Assembly (NCBI RefSeq): GCF_003337305.1
Contig: NZ_QPJO01000001.1
Location: 620,001 to 684,000 of the forward strand
Direction: 5' to 3'
Length of the DNA stretch: 64,000 nt
Source of the DNA: Winogradskyella arenosi
GTDB lineage: Bacteria; Bacteroidota; Bacteroidia; Flavobacteriales; Flavobacteriaceae
Shown here: positions 44,161 to 52,762 of the stretch, in pieces
Layout: the number at the start of each line of letters is the position of its first letter
Position numbering within the stretch: position 1 is the stretch's first letter
Program-made: the position numbers and the translations under genes
The notes under the pieces: generated by a model
Told to the model about the DNA's origin: nothing
Database searches by the model: none
Seen by the model: the letters and a program-made list of their open reading frames with translations, nothing else

Positions 44161-45936
44161 ATGAAATTAATAAAACACATATCCGTTCTCTTCTTCATTC
44201 TTTTTACAAGTGTAACTCTTGCACAGGTAAAGTTTGAAGCAAAAGTCAGTAAAAATAAGTTAGGAATTAATGAACGTTTACGGATAGACTTCGAAATGAA
44301 TCAGGATGGTGACAATTTTGTTCCGCCTAGTTTTGCCAATTTTGATGTGGTTGGCGGTCCCAACACATCGGTGAGTAATTATTCTAGAAACGGAAAACGC
44401 TCTTTTTCTAAAACCTATAGCTATTTCTTATCGCCTAAAAAACGGGGTACTTTCACCATAAAACAAGCCACTATTGAGATTGATGGCGAAACCTATAAAA
44501 CCTTTCCTATTAAAGTTACGGTTACCGAAGCCGTGAATGCACCTAACGGAAATGGTGAGGCGTCTGATGTGGCTGCCGATAAAATTCATTTGGTTGCTGA
44601 GGTTTCAAACGCTAACCCTTATTTAAACGAGGCCATAACTGTTGTTTATAAACTCTATGTGTCTCCAGATATTGGGGTGAGTAGCAATTGGCGCGAAAAA
44701 GAAATTCCGAGATATAATGACTTTTGGAGTCAGAATATAGAAATTAAAGGTCTTAATATTTTAGAAGGAACCTATAAGGGTGATAAATACCGTTACGTAG
44801 TACTTCGAAAAACGGTACTCTATCCGCAGAAAACCGGAGCGCTTAAAATTGATCCATTGGTGATGGACATCACCGCAGAGGTGCCTACCAATCGTGTTAA
44901 TATTTTTGGACAACGTTTACCGGTTAAAGTGCCTAAAGTGGTTACGGCAGGAAGTAGAACCATTAACGTTAAGCCATTACCAGAAAAAGGAAGACCTTCA
45001 GATTTTAAAGGAGCTGTGGGGAATTTTTCATTTCAAGTGACAACCTCAAAAACCGAATTAAAGGCGTCTGAATCGCTTCAGGCTAAAATTGAAGTTAAAG
45101 GACGAGGGAATTTAAAACTCTTTGAGCTGCCAAAACTTACAGTGCCAAGTTCTTTAGAAGTGTATGAGCCAGAACATCAAGAAAACGTAAGAACCAATTT
45201 AAGTGGCATGCAAGGTGGTATTTCAGACACCTATACCTTAGTGCCTCAGTATCGTGGTAAATACCCTTTACCAAGTATTTCATTCTCGTATTTTAATCCT
45301 CAAACAGAAACTTATAATCGTATTACTTCGGATGAGATTATTATCGATGTTTTAGATGGACCAATGGCCGCAAATACCAATGCAGATAATGCTGTGGCTA
45401 ATGCCTCTAAACAACCTGTAACCCCAAATACCAATACGTTTGCTTTTATAAAAACGAAGGCCAATTGGGAGCCTGTGAACTCAGAACCTTTCTTTAAATC
45501 CACAGGATTTTGGGCCTTGTTGTTATTGCCATTCTTAGCCATTCCTTTAGCTATTGTGGTAAGGCGTAAACAAGATGCGCGCCAAGCCGATGTGGTTGGA
45601 AACCGCATAAGAAAAGCCGATCGTTTAGCCAAAAAGTACCTCACCGATGCTAAAAAAGCAATGGGACAAAAAGAAACCTTCTACTTAGCTTTAGAGAAGG
45701 CCTTACATAATTACTTGAAAGCGAAACTGCATATTGAAACTAGTGATTTTAATAAGGAAAAGATTGAAAACCTCCTAAAAGAACGTCATGTGGAGACGGC
45801 CGTAGTTTCAGATTTTATAGCCATTTTAGAGAGCTGCGAATTGGCACGATACACGCCAATTACTCAGGTTACAATGCAAAATGATTATGATAAAGCAGCC
45901 AAAACAATTTCATTAATAGATAAACAACTCAAATAA
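44161..45936 (+). CDS. batD: BatD, membrane-anchored Bat protein
   Basis: 591 residues with a signal peptide (about 1-21). Several Ig-like domains cover 22-400 (VSKNKLGINERLRIDFEMN near the start is the BatD signature), then a membrane helix (about 450-470) and a cytoplasmic helical tail. It follows batC by 99 nt. Confidence 0.9.
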   Translation: MKLIKHISVLFFILFTSVTLAQVKFEAKVSKNKLGINERLRIDFEMNQDGDNFVPPSFANFDVVGGPNTSVSNYSRNGKRSFSKTYSYFLSPKKRGTFTIKQATIEIDGETYKTFPIKVTVTEAVNAPNGNGEASDVAADKIHLVAEVSNANPYLNEAITVVYKLYVSPDIGVSSNWREKEIPRYNDFWSQNIEIKGLNILEGTYKGDKYRYVVLRKTVLYPQKTGALKIDPLVMDITAEVPTNRVNIFGQRLPVKVPKVVTAGSRTINVKPLPEKGRPSDFKGAVGNFSFQVTTSKTELKASESLQAKIEVKGRGNLKLFELPKLTVPSSLEVYEPEHQENVRTNLSGMQGGISDTYTLVPQYRGKYPLPSISFSYFNPQTETYNRITSDEIIIDVLDGPMAANTNADNAVANASKQPVTPNTNTFAFIKTKANWEPVNSEPFFKSTGFWALLLLPFLAIPLAIVVRRKQDARQADVVGNRIRKADRLAKKYLTDAKKAMGQKETFYLALEKALHNYLKAKLHIETSDFNKEKIENLLKERHVETAVVSDFIAILESCELARYTPITQVTMQNDYDKAAKTISLIDKQLK

Positions 45937-45937
45937 T

Positions 45938-46696
45938 ATGAGAGTCCTTACCATCTTACTTTTTTGTTGTTTTAGTGTTTTTGGATTTTCACAAAAAGAC
46001 CAACAATTTGAAGCCGCTAACGCTTTATATAACGACGGAAAATATGCCGAGGCTATTGATAAGTATGAGGCCATTTTAGATGCTGAAACCCACTCAGCAG
46101 AACTTTATTTTAACTTAGGGAATGCCAATTATAAGCTTAATAATATTGCACCTAGTATTTATTATTTTGAAAAAGCCCTTTTATTAAACCCAAAGGATGA
46201 AGCGATTCAGAATAATTTAGCCTTTGCACAGAACATGACTATAGATGCTATAGAAACCGTACCGGATGTTGGGTTTTCTAGAATTATCAATAATATGGTT
46301 AACACCTTTAGTGCCGATACTTGGGCTAAAATAGCGGTATGCGGTGTGCTCTTGTTTGTGGTGATATTTTTGGCTTATCATTTTTCGTATTCGAGTGTAA
46401 AAAAACGGATTGCTTTTATCACCAGTGTGGTTAGCTTAATCATTGCCTGTTTGTCGGTGGCTATGGCATTTCAGAAATCGGCCTTAGACAAAAAGAATAC
46501 TCCGGCTATAGTGTTTAGTCAAGAAAGTAGAGTTAAAACAGATCCTAATCCTAAAAGTGAGGAAGTCTTTAGACTGCATGAAGGAACTAAGGTTTGGGTT
46601 TTAGAAACTTTTGAAGATTGGAAAAAAATTAGATTGGCAGATAACTCTACCGGTTGGATTCCTTTTAAAGATATTAAGTTATTAAAAGATTTTTAG
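45938..46696 (+). CDS. batE: BatE, TPR and SH3b protein
   Basis: 252 residues with a signal peptide. TPR repeats at about 20-100 (ALYNDGKYAEAIDKYEAIL, YFNLGNANYKLNN), two membrane helices near 130-175 and an SH3b domain at about 185-250 (VKTDPNPKSEEVFRLHEGTKV, then GWIPFKDIKLL). It ends the operon and starts 1 nt after batD. Confidence 0.9.
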   Translation: MRVLTILLFCCFSVFGFSQKDQQFEAANALYNDGKYAEAIDKYEAILDAETHSAELYFNLGNANYKLNNIAPSIYYFEKALLLNPKDEAIQNNLAFAQNMTIDAIETVPDVGFSRIINNMVNTFSADTWAKIAVCGVLLFVVIFLAYHFSYSSVKKRIAFITSVVSLIIACLSVAMAFQKSALDKKNTPAIVFSQESRVKTDPNPKSEEVFRLHEGTKVWVLETFEDWKKIRLADNSTGWIPFKDIKLLKDF

Positions 46697-46703
46697 AGCG
46701 AAT

Positions 46704-46718
46704 TTAACGCGCCGTTAA
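46704..46718. promoter_or_regulatory. short inverted repeat upstream of the small secreted protein gene
   Basis: TTAACG, CGC, CGTTAA, placed where the -33 region of the promoter at 46731-46738 would be; possible operator. Confidence 0.35.
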
Positions 46719-46730
46719 GGTCTAACCTAT

Positions 46731-46738
46731 TATATTTG
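46731..46738 (+). promoter_or_regulatory. -7 box of the small exported protein gene
   Basis: TATATTTG, ending 6 nt before the ATG at 46745, which predicts a leaderless or nearly leaderless mRNA. Confidence 0.5.
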
Positions 46739-46744
46739 CAGCCT

Positions 46745-47041
46745 ATGCAAAAACGTTCAAAATACAGGGTTTCTGTTTTTTTCTTCATATTATTTATGGC
46801 GTTACTTTCTGCGCCTTCTATAATTGCCTCTGTAGATGACTCTATAGACACCACTTGTTTTTTTAGTGTGAACGAAGAAGAAGATCAACTTAGTTTTAAA
46901 TTGCTTTTCAATAAAAACGAAGAAGTTTCTGATACTGTATTTGAAAACCAATCGAACGAACATTTAGGCGAGTATACCTTTAAACAGTATCCTAAGCCCC
47001 ACCTCAATTTAATTTCTCCTCCCCCCGACTACGTTTCATAA
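46745..47041 (+). CDS. small exported or membrane-anchored protein of unknown function
   Basis: 98 residues from the ATG at 46745. An upstream in-frame TTG at 46736 falls inside the promoter and is rejected. An N-terminal hydrophobic stretch (about 10-29) is a signal peptide or anchor; the rest is acidic and ends in the proline-rich ISPPPDYVS. I recognise no family. It sits between the Bat operon and the SulP/carbonic anhydrase cluster, 94 nt before the SulP gene, and could belong to the latter. Confidence 0.65.
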   Translation: MQKRSKYRVSVFFFILFMALLSAPSIIASVDDSIDTTCFFSVNEEEDQLSFKLLFNKNEEVSDTVFENQSNEHLGEYTFKQYPKPHLNLISPPPDYVS

Positions 47042-47135
47042 TTTTTAGATGTTATAGGGACCCTCTTGGTCTCGAAAAAAAATTATTGAAAATTTGCTTT
47101 AGAGTCAACCGCTCTTCAGCACAAATTATTTATAC

Positions 47136-48728
47136 ATGTTTAAAACTTTAAAAAACGACTTGCCCGCAAGTGTCGTTGTATTTTTTGTGGCATTACCATT
47201 GTGTTTAGGTATTGCTTTAGCCAGTGGAGCCCCACTTTTTTCTGGTGTTATTTCGGGAATTATTGGAGGGATTGTTGTCGGTGCACTAAGTGGTTCTAAA
47301 ATTGGAGTTAGTGGTCCCGCAGCAGGATTAGCCGCAATTGTATTAACTGCAATTGGAACCTTAGGAGGTTATGAAAACTTTCTTGTTGCCGTAGTGCTTG
47401 GAGGGGCTATTCAGTTGCTCTTTGGCGTATTAAAAGCCGGAATTATCGGTTATTATTTTCCGTCTTCTGTTATTAAAGGAATGCTTACCGGTATAGGTAT
47501 TATCATTATCTTAAAACAGATTCCTCACTTTTTTGGTTACGATGCCGAGCCAGAAGGTGCTGATAGTTTTATTGAGGCTTCAGGTGAAAACACCTTTTCA
47601 GCCCTGTTAAATATCTTTGATAACCTTATTTTAGGCTCTATGGTAGCCGGATTTATAGCTTTGGCTATTTTGTTATTATGGAGTAATGTTTTAGCAAAAA
47701 AAGGAAAATTTTTTCAAATTATTCAAGGGCCTTTAGTGGCTGTAGTTATCGGGATTATCTTTCATGTATTAACTCAATCTAGTGAAGCTTTAAGTATTGC
47801 AGAATCTCATTTAGTAAGTGTTCCTGTGCCTGATAGTTTTGATTCGTTTCTAGGGCAGTTTAGCTTTCCTAATTTCAATGCAATATTTAATCCAGAAGTT
47901 TGGGTGGTTGCCTTTACCATTGCCTTAGTGGCCAGTTTAGAAACCTTACTGTGTGTTGAAGCTACTGATAAAATAGATCCGCATAAAAATGTAACACCAA
48001 CCAATAGAGAGTTGTTAGCACAAGGAACCGGAAACATTATTTCTGGTCTTATAGGAGGCTTGCCAATTACGCAGGTTATTGTAAGAAGTTCTGCGAATAT
48101 TCAATCGGGTGGACGTTCAAAATTATCGGCCATCATTCACGGGTTTCTATTACTAATCTCTGTGGTATCTATTCCAAGATTATTAAACATGATTCCGTTG
48201 TCTGTTTTAGCAGCCATTCTACTAATTGTAGGTTATAAATTAGCCAAACCCGCCTTGTTTATGCAGATGTATAAGTTAGGATGGAAACAATCGGTACCGT
48301 TTTTTGTAACCGTTTTAGGAATTGTATTTACAGATTTATTAGTTGGTATTGGTCTTGGTTTACTTGTAGGTATTGTTGTAATTTTATTGAAAAATTACCA
48401 AAACTCACACTTCTTGCATATAGAAGACCAAAGTAACGGTAAGCACAAAATAAAAATGACCCTAGCTGAAGAAGTTACCTTTTTTAATAAAGGAGCTATC
48501 TTAAAGGAATTAGATCGTCTTCCTGAAAATACGTATTTTGAATTTGATGTGACCAAAACACGTTATTTGGATTATGATATTATTGAAATCTTAGAAGATT
48601 TTGCCTTTAAAGCGAAAGAAAGAAATATAGATATCAAGTTGATTTCTAAGCGTGGAATTGTTGAAAATCCACCAAGTTTTATAGAGTTCTTTAAATTAAG
48701 ACCCAAATCGAGTATTAGTTTAAGTTAA
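47136..48728 (+). CDS. SulP-family anion permease
   Basis: 530 residues: about 11-14 membrane helices in the SLC26/SulP core (LPLCLGIALASGAPLFSG at about 20-37, GPAAGLAAIV) and a cytoplasmic STAS domain at about 430-525. SulP proteins carry sulfate, bicarbonate or other anions. Two beta-carbonic anhydrases are encoded downstream, which favours bicarbonate uptake (compare BicA-like systems). That is an inference from context. Confidence 0.9.
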   Translation: MFKTLKNDLPASVVVFFVALPLCLGIALASGAPLFSGVISGIIGGIVVGALSGSKIGVSGPAAGLAAIVLTAIGTLGGYENFLVAVVLGGAIQLLFGVLKAGIIGYYFPSSVIKGMLTGIGIIIILKQIPHFFGYDAEPEGADSFIEASGENTFSALLNIFDNLILGSMVAGFIALAILLLWSNVLAKKGKFFQIIQGPLVAVVIGIIFHVLTQSSEALSIAESHLVSVPVPDSFDSFLGQFSFPNFNAIFNPEVWVVAFTIALVASLETLLCVEATDKIDPHKNVTPTNRELLAQGTGNIISGLIGGLPITQVIVRSSANIQSGGRSKLSAIIHGFLLLISVVSIPRLLNMIPLSVLAAILLIVGYKLAKPALFMQMYKLGWKQSVPFFVTVLGIVFTDLLVGIGLGLLVGIVVILLKNYQNSHFLHIEDQSNGKHKIKMTLAEEVTFFNKGAILKELDRLPENTYFEFDVTKTRYLDYDIIEILEDFAFKAKERNIDIKLISKRGIVENPPSFIEFFKLRPKSSISLS

Positions 48729-48867
48729 AAGATAGCACTATAAAAGAAAACAGGAAAGCTGCTGTTGCAATTGAAGACTTATGATGAAACTGTCGTCGCA
48801 GAATGTACAACAGCTAAACCTGAGCTTCACAGAACAAAAAAAAGAATTAAGACGTAAAAAAATACAG

Positions 48868-49500
48868 ATGAAAGCACATACTAAGGAAACACAATCCACA
48901 ATGACGCCTGATAAGGCTTTACAATTTTTAAAAGAAGGAAACGTAAGGTTTCAAAATAATTTAAAAGCGAATCGAAATTTACTTGAGCAAGTTAACGATA
49001 CGAGTGAAGGGCAATTTCCTTTTGCGACAATTTTAAGTTGTATTGACTCTAGAGTTTCTGCAGAATTGGTATTTGATCAAGGTTTAGGAGATATTTTTAG
49101 TGTTCGTATTGCGGGTAACTTTGTAAATGAAGATATCTTAGGGAGTATGGAGTTTGCTTCAAAATTAGCTGGAACAAAATTAATTGTAGTTTTAGGACAC
49201 ACAAGCTGTGGGGCTATAAAAGGCGCTTGCGATGATGCTAAGCTTGGAAATTTAACTAAATTAATTGCTAAAATTAAACCTGCTGTAGAAGCGGTAAAAG
49301 AACCTCAAGAGGCGAGTTTAAGAAACTCTAAAAATTTAGCCTTTGTTGATGAGGTTTCACATATGAATGTCAATTTAACCATAAAACGAATCCACGATGA
49401 GAGCCCTGTACTTTCAGAAATGGAACAAAATGGAGAAATAAAAATCATTGGTGCTATGTATGATGTCAATACAGGTGCCGTAGAATTTTATGAGGCATAG
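48868..49500 (+). CDS. beta-carbonic anhydrase
   Basis: 210 residues from the ATG at 48868, which matches the usual family N-terminus; an in-frame ATG at 48781 would add 29 basic residues. Zinc ligands are Cys58, His111 and Cys114, with the Asp60-Arg62 dyad in CIDSR. It interconverts CO2 and bicarbonate. It follows the SulP gene on the same strand and is likely co-transcribed, giving a transporter and enzyme pair. Confidence 0.9.
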   Translation: MKAHTKETQSTMTPDKALQFLKEGNVRFQNNLKANRNLLEQVNDTSEGQFPFATILSCIDSRVSAELVFDQGLGDIFSVRIAGNFVNEDILGSMEFASKLAGTKLIVVLGHTSCGAIKGACDDAKLGNLTKLIAKIKPAVEAVKEPQEASLRNSKNLAFVDEVSHMNVNLTIKRIHDESPVLSEMEQNGEIKIIGAMYDVNTGAVEFYEA

Positions 49501-49540
49501 ATAGAGTCCAATAAAATTTACTCATATAGAAATGTAAAGG

Positions 49541-49575
49541 CAGCATGATCGTAAAAGGTCATGCTGACTTATTTA
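49541..49575 (+). terminator. probable terminator after the first carbonic anhydrase
   Basis: CAGCATGA (49541-49548) and TCATGCTG (49559-49566), then an AT-rich tail (ACTTATTTATAA) without a strong T run. Confidence 0.55.
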
Positions 49576-49626
49576 TAATAGGACTGTTTTATAGCAGTAA
49601 GCGCTTATAAAAGAGATCATTTTACC

Positions 49627-49654
49627 TTTGGCCTTGTCATATTTAGTACATTTG
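49627..49654 (+). promoter_or_regulatory. promoter of the second carbonic anhydrase
   Basis: TTTG (49627-49630), 16 nt, TACATTTG (49647-49654); spacing one short of the usual range. ATG at 49692. Confidence 0.5.
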
Positions 49655-49691
49655 AATAGGCAACGTCCTAAACCAACCTAAACGTAACACT

Positions 49692-50318
49692 ATGGATATA
49701 GCAGATGTATTTAAGAATAATGCCAATTGGATAACGGGCAAACTGTCTCAGGATGCCGATTATTTTGAAAACTTAGGGAAAGGGCAAAAACCAGAGCTTT
49801 TATATATTGGTTGCTCAGATAGTAGGGTAACGGCTGAAGACCTCATGGGCTTAGGGCCAGGAGAGGCTTTTGTACATCGTAATATTGCCAATATGGTTGT
49901 GGGTACGGATGCTAATGGCATGTCTGTTGTAAATTATGCCGTTACCCATTTAAAGGTTAACCATGTCGTGGTATGTGGGCATTATGCTTGTGGCGGGGTC
50001 AAAGCCGCTATGGAGTCGTCCGATTTAGGTGTGCTCAATGGTTGGTTAAGAAATATAAGAGACGTTTACAGAATGCACAAGGAGGAGTTAAACGCCATAA
50101 GTTGTGAAGAACAAAAATACGATCGCTTAGTAGAACTCAACGTCAAGGAGCAATGTGTTAACCTTATTAAAACCGCTGCCGTACAAAAGGCCTATCGAGA
50201 CCGTGGGCTTAAAGTACATGGTTGGGTGTTTGATGTGCACACAGGAGAACTAATAGATCTTAAAATAGATTTTGAAAAGTATCTCAAAGATATCATGGAA
50301 ATTTACCATTTAGATTAA
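49692..50318 (+). CDS. can: beta-carbonic anhydrase, second copy (Can-type)
   Basis: 208 residues. Zinc ligands Cys41, His97 and Cys100 and the Asp43-Arg45 dyad in CSDSR. It is of a different subgroup from the first copy (its CGHYACGG versus GHTSCGAIKG), close to E. coli Can. It has its own promoter, so the two enzymes may serve different needs such as housekeeping metabolism and carbon uptake. Confidence 0.9.
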   Translation: MDIADVFKNNANWITGKLSQDADYFENLGKGQKPELLYIGCSDSRVTAEDLMGLGPGEAFVHRNIANMVVGTDANGMSVVNYAVTHLKVNHVVVCGHYACGGVKAAMESSDLGVLNGWLRNIRDVYRMHKEELNAISCEEQKYDRLVELNVKEQCVNLIKTAAVQKAYRDRGLKVHGWVFDVHTGELIDLKIDFEKYLKDIMEIYHLD

Positions 50319-50366
50319 GCTTTTACACTTTTAAAACGCTTAATCCAACACAATAAAAAACTTTAA

Positions 50367-50912
50367 TTAAGAGGCTTCCGTGGTCTCTTCAGTCATTTCC
50401 TTTTCTGTTGTTTCAGTAGCATCGTCTTCTGACTTTTTAATGATAGTTGGGAACAGTAGTGGTGCTAAAGACTTAATAGGACTGTAAAGTACACTTTTAT
50501 CTAAGTCTTCTTTTTCCATAAAAGGTAAGGTGTCGTTCATTTTGGCAAAGACGCCTAAAAGAACACTTAAAATAAGACCAATTTTTAAAGCGCCAAATAC
50601 AGCACCTGCAAGTTTGTTAATGATCCCTAAAGCGGCAAAATCTGCCAGTTTGGTTAGGGCTTTTCCGGCCAAACTAATGGTAAGCACAATAACCACAAAC
50701 GTAATGGCAAATGCCACAATATTAATCGTTTTTATATTCCAATCTACTTTAGCTTGAAGAAAATCAGAGGCAAAACCACTAAAGTGAATCGCTCCCCATA
50801 CGCCTAAAACTAATGCAACTAATGATGCAACTTCGACAAAGAAGCCCTTAAATAAACCGCGTATAAAGCCAAATAATAATAAGGCTGCTAAAATAATATC
50901 GATAACACTCAT
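50367..50912 (-). CDS. CvpA-family membrane protein
   Basis: 181 residues with four membrane helices; the pattern DIILAALLLFGFIRGLFKGFFVEVASL is the start of the CvpA (colicin V production) family. The C-terminus is acidic (TEKEMTEETTEAS). Function is linked to envelope stress or purF-related processes in other bacteria but not clear here. Own -7 box. Confidence 0.87.
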   Translation of the reverse strand: MSVIDIILAALLLFGFIRGLFKGFFVEVASLVALVLGVWGAIHFSGFASDFLQAKVDWNIKTINIVAFAITFVVIVLTISLAGKALTKLADFAALGIINKLAGAVFGALKIGLILSVLLGVFAKMNDTLPFMEKEDLDKSVLYSPIKSLAPLLFPTIIKKSEDDATETTEKEMTEETTEAS

Positions 50913-50929
50913 GCCATTGGTGGTTTAGA

Positions 50930-50937
50930 CAAAAATA
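50930..50937 (-). promoter_or_regulatory. -7 box of the CvpA gene
   Basis: TATTTTTG on the minus strand, 17 nt before the ATG. Confidence 0.4.
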
Positions 50938-51055
50938 CATGAATTTTTTAAGTTGAAAATCTAACTGTCTTCAAAAGCAAATGCCTTGAGTTAACATTAT
51001 CAGTCCTTTTTTAGGATTTGTAGCCGATAACCGAATTCAAGCTCTATAAGTTTAT

Positions 51056-51063
51056 TAACTTTG
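51056..51063 (+). promoter_or_regulatory. -7 box of the gene at 51141
   Basis: TAACTTTG, 77 nt before the ATG; no -33 TTG at normal spacing. Confidence 0.35.
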
Positions 51064-51140
51064 AAGCTTTAAATGGTGTTGAAACTTTAAACAACATAAC
51101 GATTTATATTAATTAAAGGATTTCCGTTTTTCGGAAAAAA

Positions 51141-51503
51141 ATGAACATGGCAAGAGACGAACAATTAAAAGAACGATGGGATTTAGTGGTTGAAAAACTC
51201 TCTAATCAGTTTGCAGATGGAGACCGTTTAGACCTCGATTCCATTATTTATTTAATAGGGGTGCAAGAGTTAGGACAGTTGCACCGAGAGTATAAAAAAG
51301 ACCACAAGCTAGACCTAATGCATATTGCCATTTGCAAAGTCTTAGAACCCTATGGGTTTTACGAATTTGATTATGTAGATGACGACGGTTGGCCGCATTA
51401 TAAAGTATTAGCACAATTACCACATCTAAAAGCAGGAGAGCAAAGTATTCTTATGAAAGAAGCTATTGTGAACTACTTTTTAGAAGCTGAATATATTGAT
51501 TAA
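51141..51503 (+). CDS. conserved-looking cytosolic protein of unknown function
   Basis: 120 residues, soluble and acidic. Mixed helix and strand pattern with the segments RLDLDSIIYLIGVQELGQ, HIAICKVLEPYGFYEFDYVDDDGWPHYK. No motif I recognise. An in-frame ATG 6 nt downstream could also be the start. It lies between the divergent cvpA and pheS genes. Confidence 0.7.
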   Translation: MNMARDEQLKERWDLVVEKLSNQFADGDRLDLDSIIYLIGVQELGQLHREYKKDHKLDLMHIAICKVLEPYGFYEFDYVDDDGWPHYKVLAQLPHLKAGEQSILMKEAIVNYFLEAEYID

Positions 51504-51689
51504 TTTTTTAAGTAAACGACCACAATTGCAAGTCTTTTAACGGTGCAGACGTTTAAATATAAAAGGTCATTAATAGTATAACGGAGTACAAATACGTGTC
51601 AATTTTAAGCGGAATTTACCAAGAGCAGTACAAAACTGAAATTTCAAGTTAAAATAGCAATAGTAAAGCTTGCGGTATATCCTGTAATT

Positions 51690-51723
51690 TTTGTGTTTTT
51701 ACGTTCATAATTCCTTAAATTTG
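51690..51723 (+). promoter_or_regulatory. promoter of pheS
   Basis: TTTG (51690-51693), 22 nt, TAAATTTG (51716-51723), 19 nt before the ATG. Confidence 0.55.
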
Positions 51724-51742
51724 CCACCTACTTTTAGAAACC

Positions 51743-52762
51743 ATGATAGACAAGATAAAAGAACTTATAGCAGAAGCCGAAGCTTTTAAAGCCCAATCTA
51801 AAGAAGAAGTTGAAGCCTTCAGAATAAAATATTTAGGCTCAAAAGGCCATTTAAAAGCATTTTATGGCGAATTAAAAAACGTAGCGAATGATCAGAAGCG
51901 TGAATTCGGACAAATTATTAATGAGCTTAAAAATACCGCAGAGGCTAAGGTAAACACCTTAAAGGAAGCCTTAGAAAGTGCTGAGGAAGATAAAGGGATT
52001 TATGGCGACTTATCGCGTCCTAGTGAACCGATTGCCTTAGGCGCACGTCATCCAATCTCTATTGTTAAAAATGAAATCATAGATATCTTTTCTCGTATTG
52101 GTTTTAACGTTAGTGAAGGTCCGGAGATTGAAGATGATTGGCATAACTTTACCGCATTAAACTTGCCAGAATACCATCCGGCACGAGATATGCAGGATAC
52201 CTTTTTTATTCAAACTGATCCTGATATTTTATTGCGTACGCATACCAGTTCTGTTCAGGTGCGTTATATGGAGAATAACCAACCTCCTATTAGAACAATT
52301 TCTCCAGGACGTGTGTACCGTAATGAAGCTATTTCGGCACGTGCGCACTGTTTCTTTCACCAAGTAGAAGGGTTGTATATTGATAAGGATGTAAGTTTTG
52401 CAGACTTAAAGCAAACCCTTCAATATTTTACCACAGAGATGTTTGGGAAATCTAAAATTAGATTGCGTCCGTCTTACTTTCCATTTACAGAACCTAGTGC
52501 TGAGGTGGATGTGTATTGGGGACTAGAAACAGAAACCGATTATAAAATTACTAAAGGAACGGGTTGGTTAGAAATTATGGGTTGTGGTATGGTAGATCCT
52601 AACGTTCTAGAAAATTGTGGTATAGACTCTAAAGAATACTCTGGTTTTGCTTTTGGTATGGGGATTGACCGTATTGCCATGTTATTAAACCAAATTAGCG
52701 ATATTCGTTTATTAAGTGAAAATGATGTTCGTTTCTTAGAGCAATTTAAAAGTTCGCTTTAA
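51743..52762 (+). CDS. pheS: phenylalanine-tRNA ligase alpha subunit
   Basis: 339 residues. N-terminal coiled-coil region (about 1-85) and class II catalytic core with motif 2 (GRVYRNEAISARAHCFFHQVEG, about 193-214) and motif 3 (GFAFGMGIDRIAML, about 299-312). It charges tRNA-Phe with PheT. pheT is not next to it, unlike in many bacteria. The gene overlaps the end of the convergent pyruvate-kinase-like gene by 4 nt. Confidence 0.95.
   Translation: MIDKIKELIAEAEAFKAQSKEEVEAFRIKYLGSKGHLKAFYGELKNVANDQKREFGQIINELKNTAEAKVNTLKEALESAEEDKGIYGDLSRPSEPIALGARHPISIVKNEIIDIFSRIGFNVSEGPEIEDDWHNFTALNLPEYHPARDMQDTFFIQTDPDILLRTHTSSVQVRYMENNQPPIRTISPGRVYRNEAISARAHCFFHQVEGLYIDKDVSFADLKQTLQYFTTEMFGKSKIRLRPSYFPFTEPSAEVDVYWGLETETDYKITKGTGWLEIMGCGMVDPNVLENCGIDSKEYSGFAFGMGIDRIAMLLNQISDIRLLSENDVRFLEQFKSSL

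Noticed and set aside
45312..45644. 110-codon minus-strand frame within batD
   Set aside because: Shadow of batD with no supporting signal.
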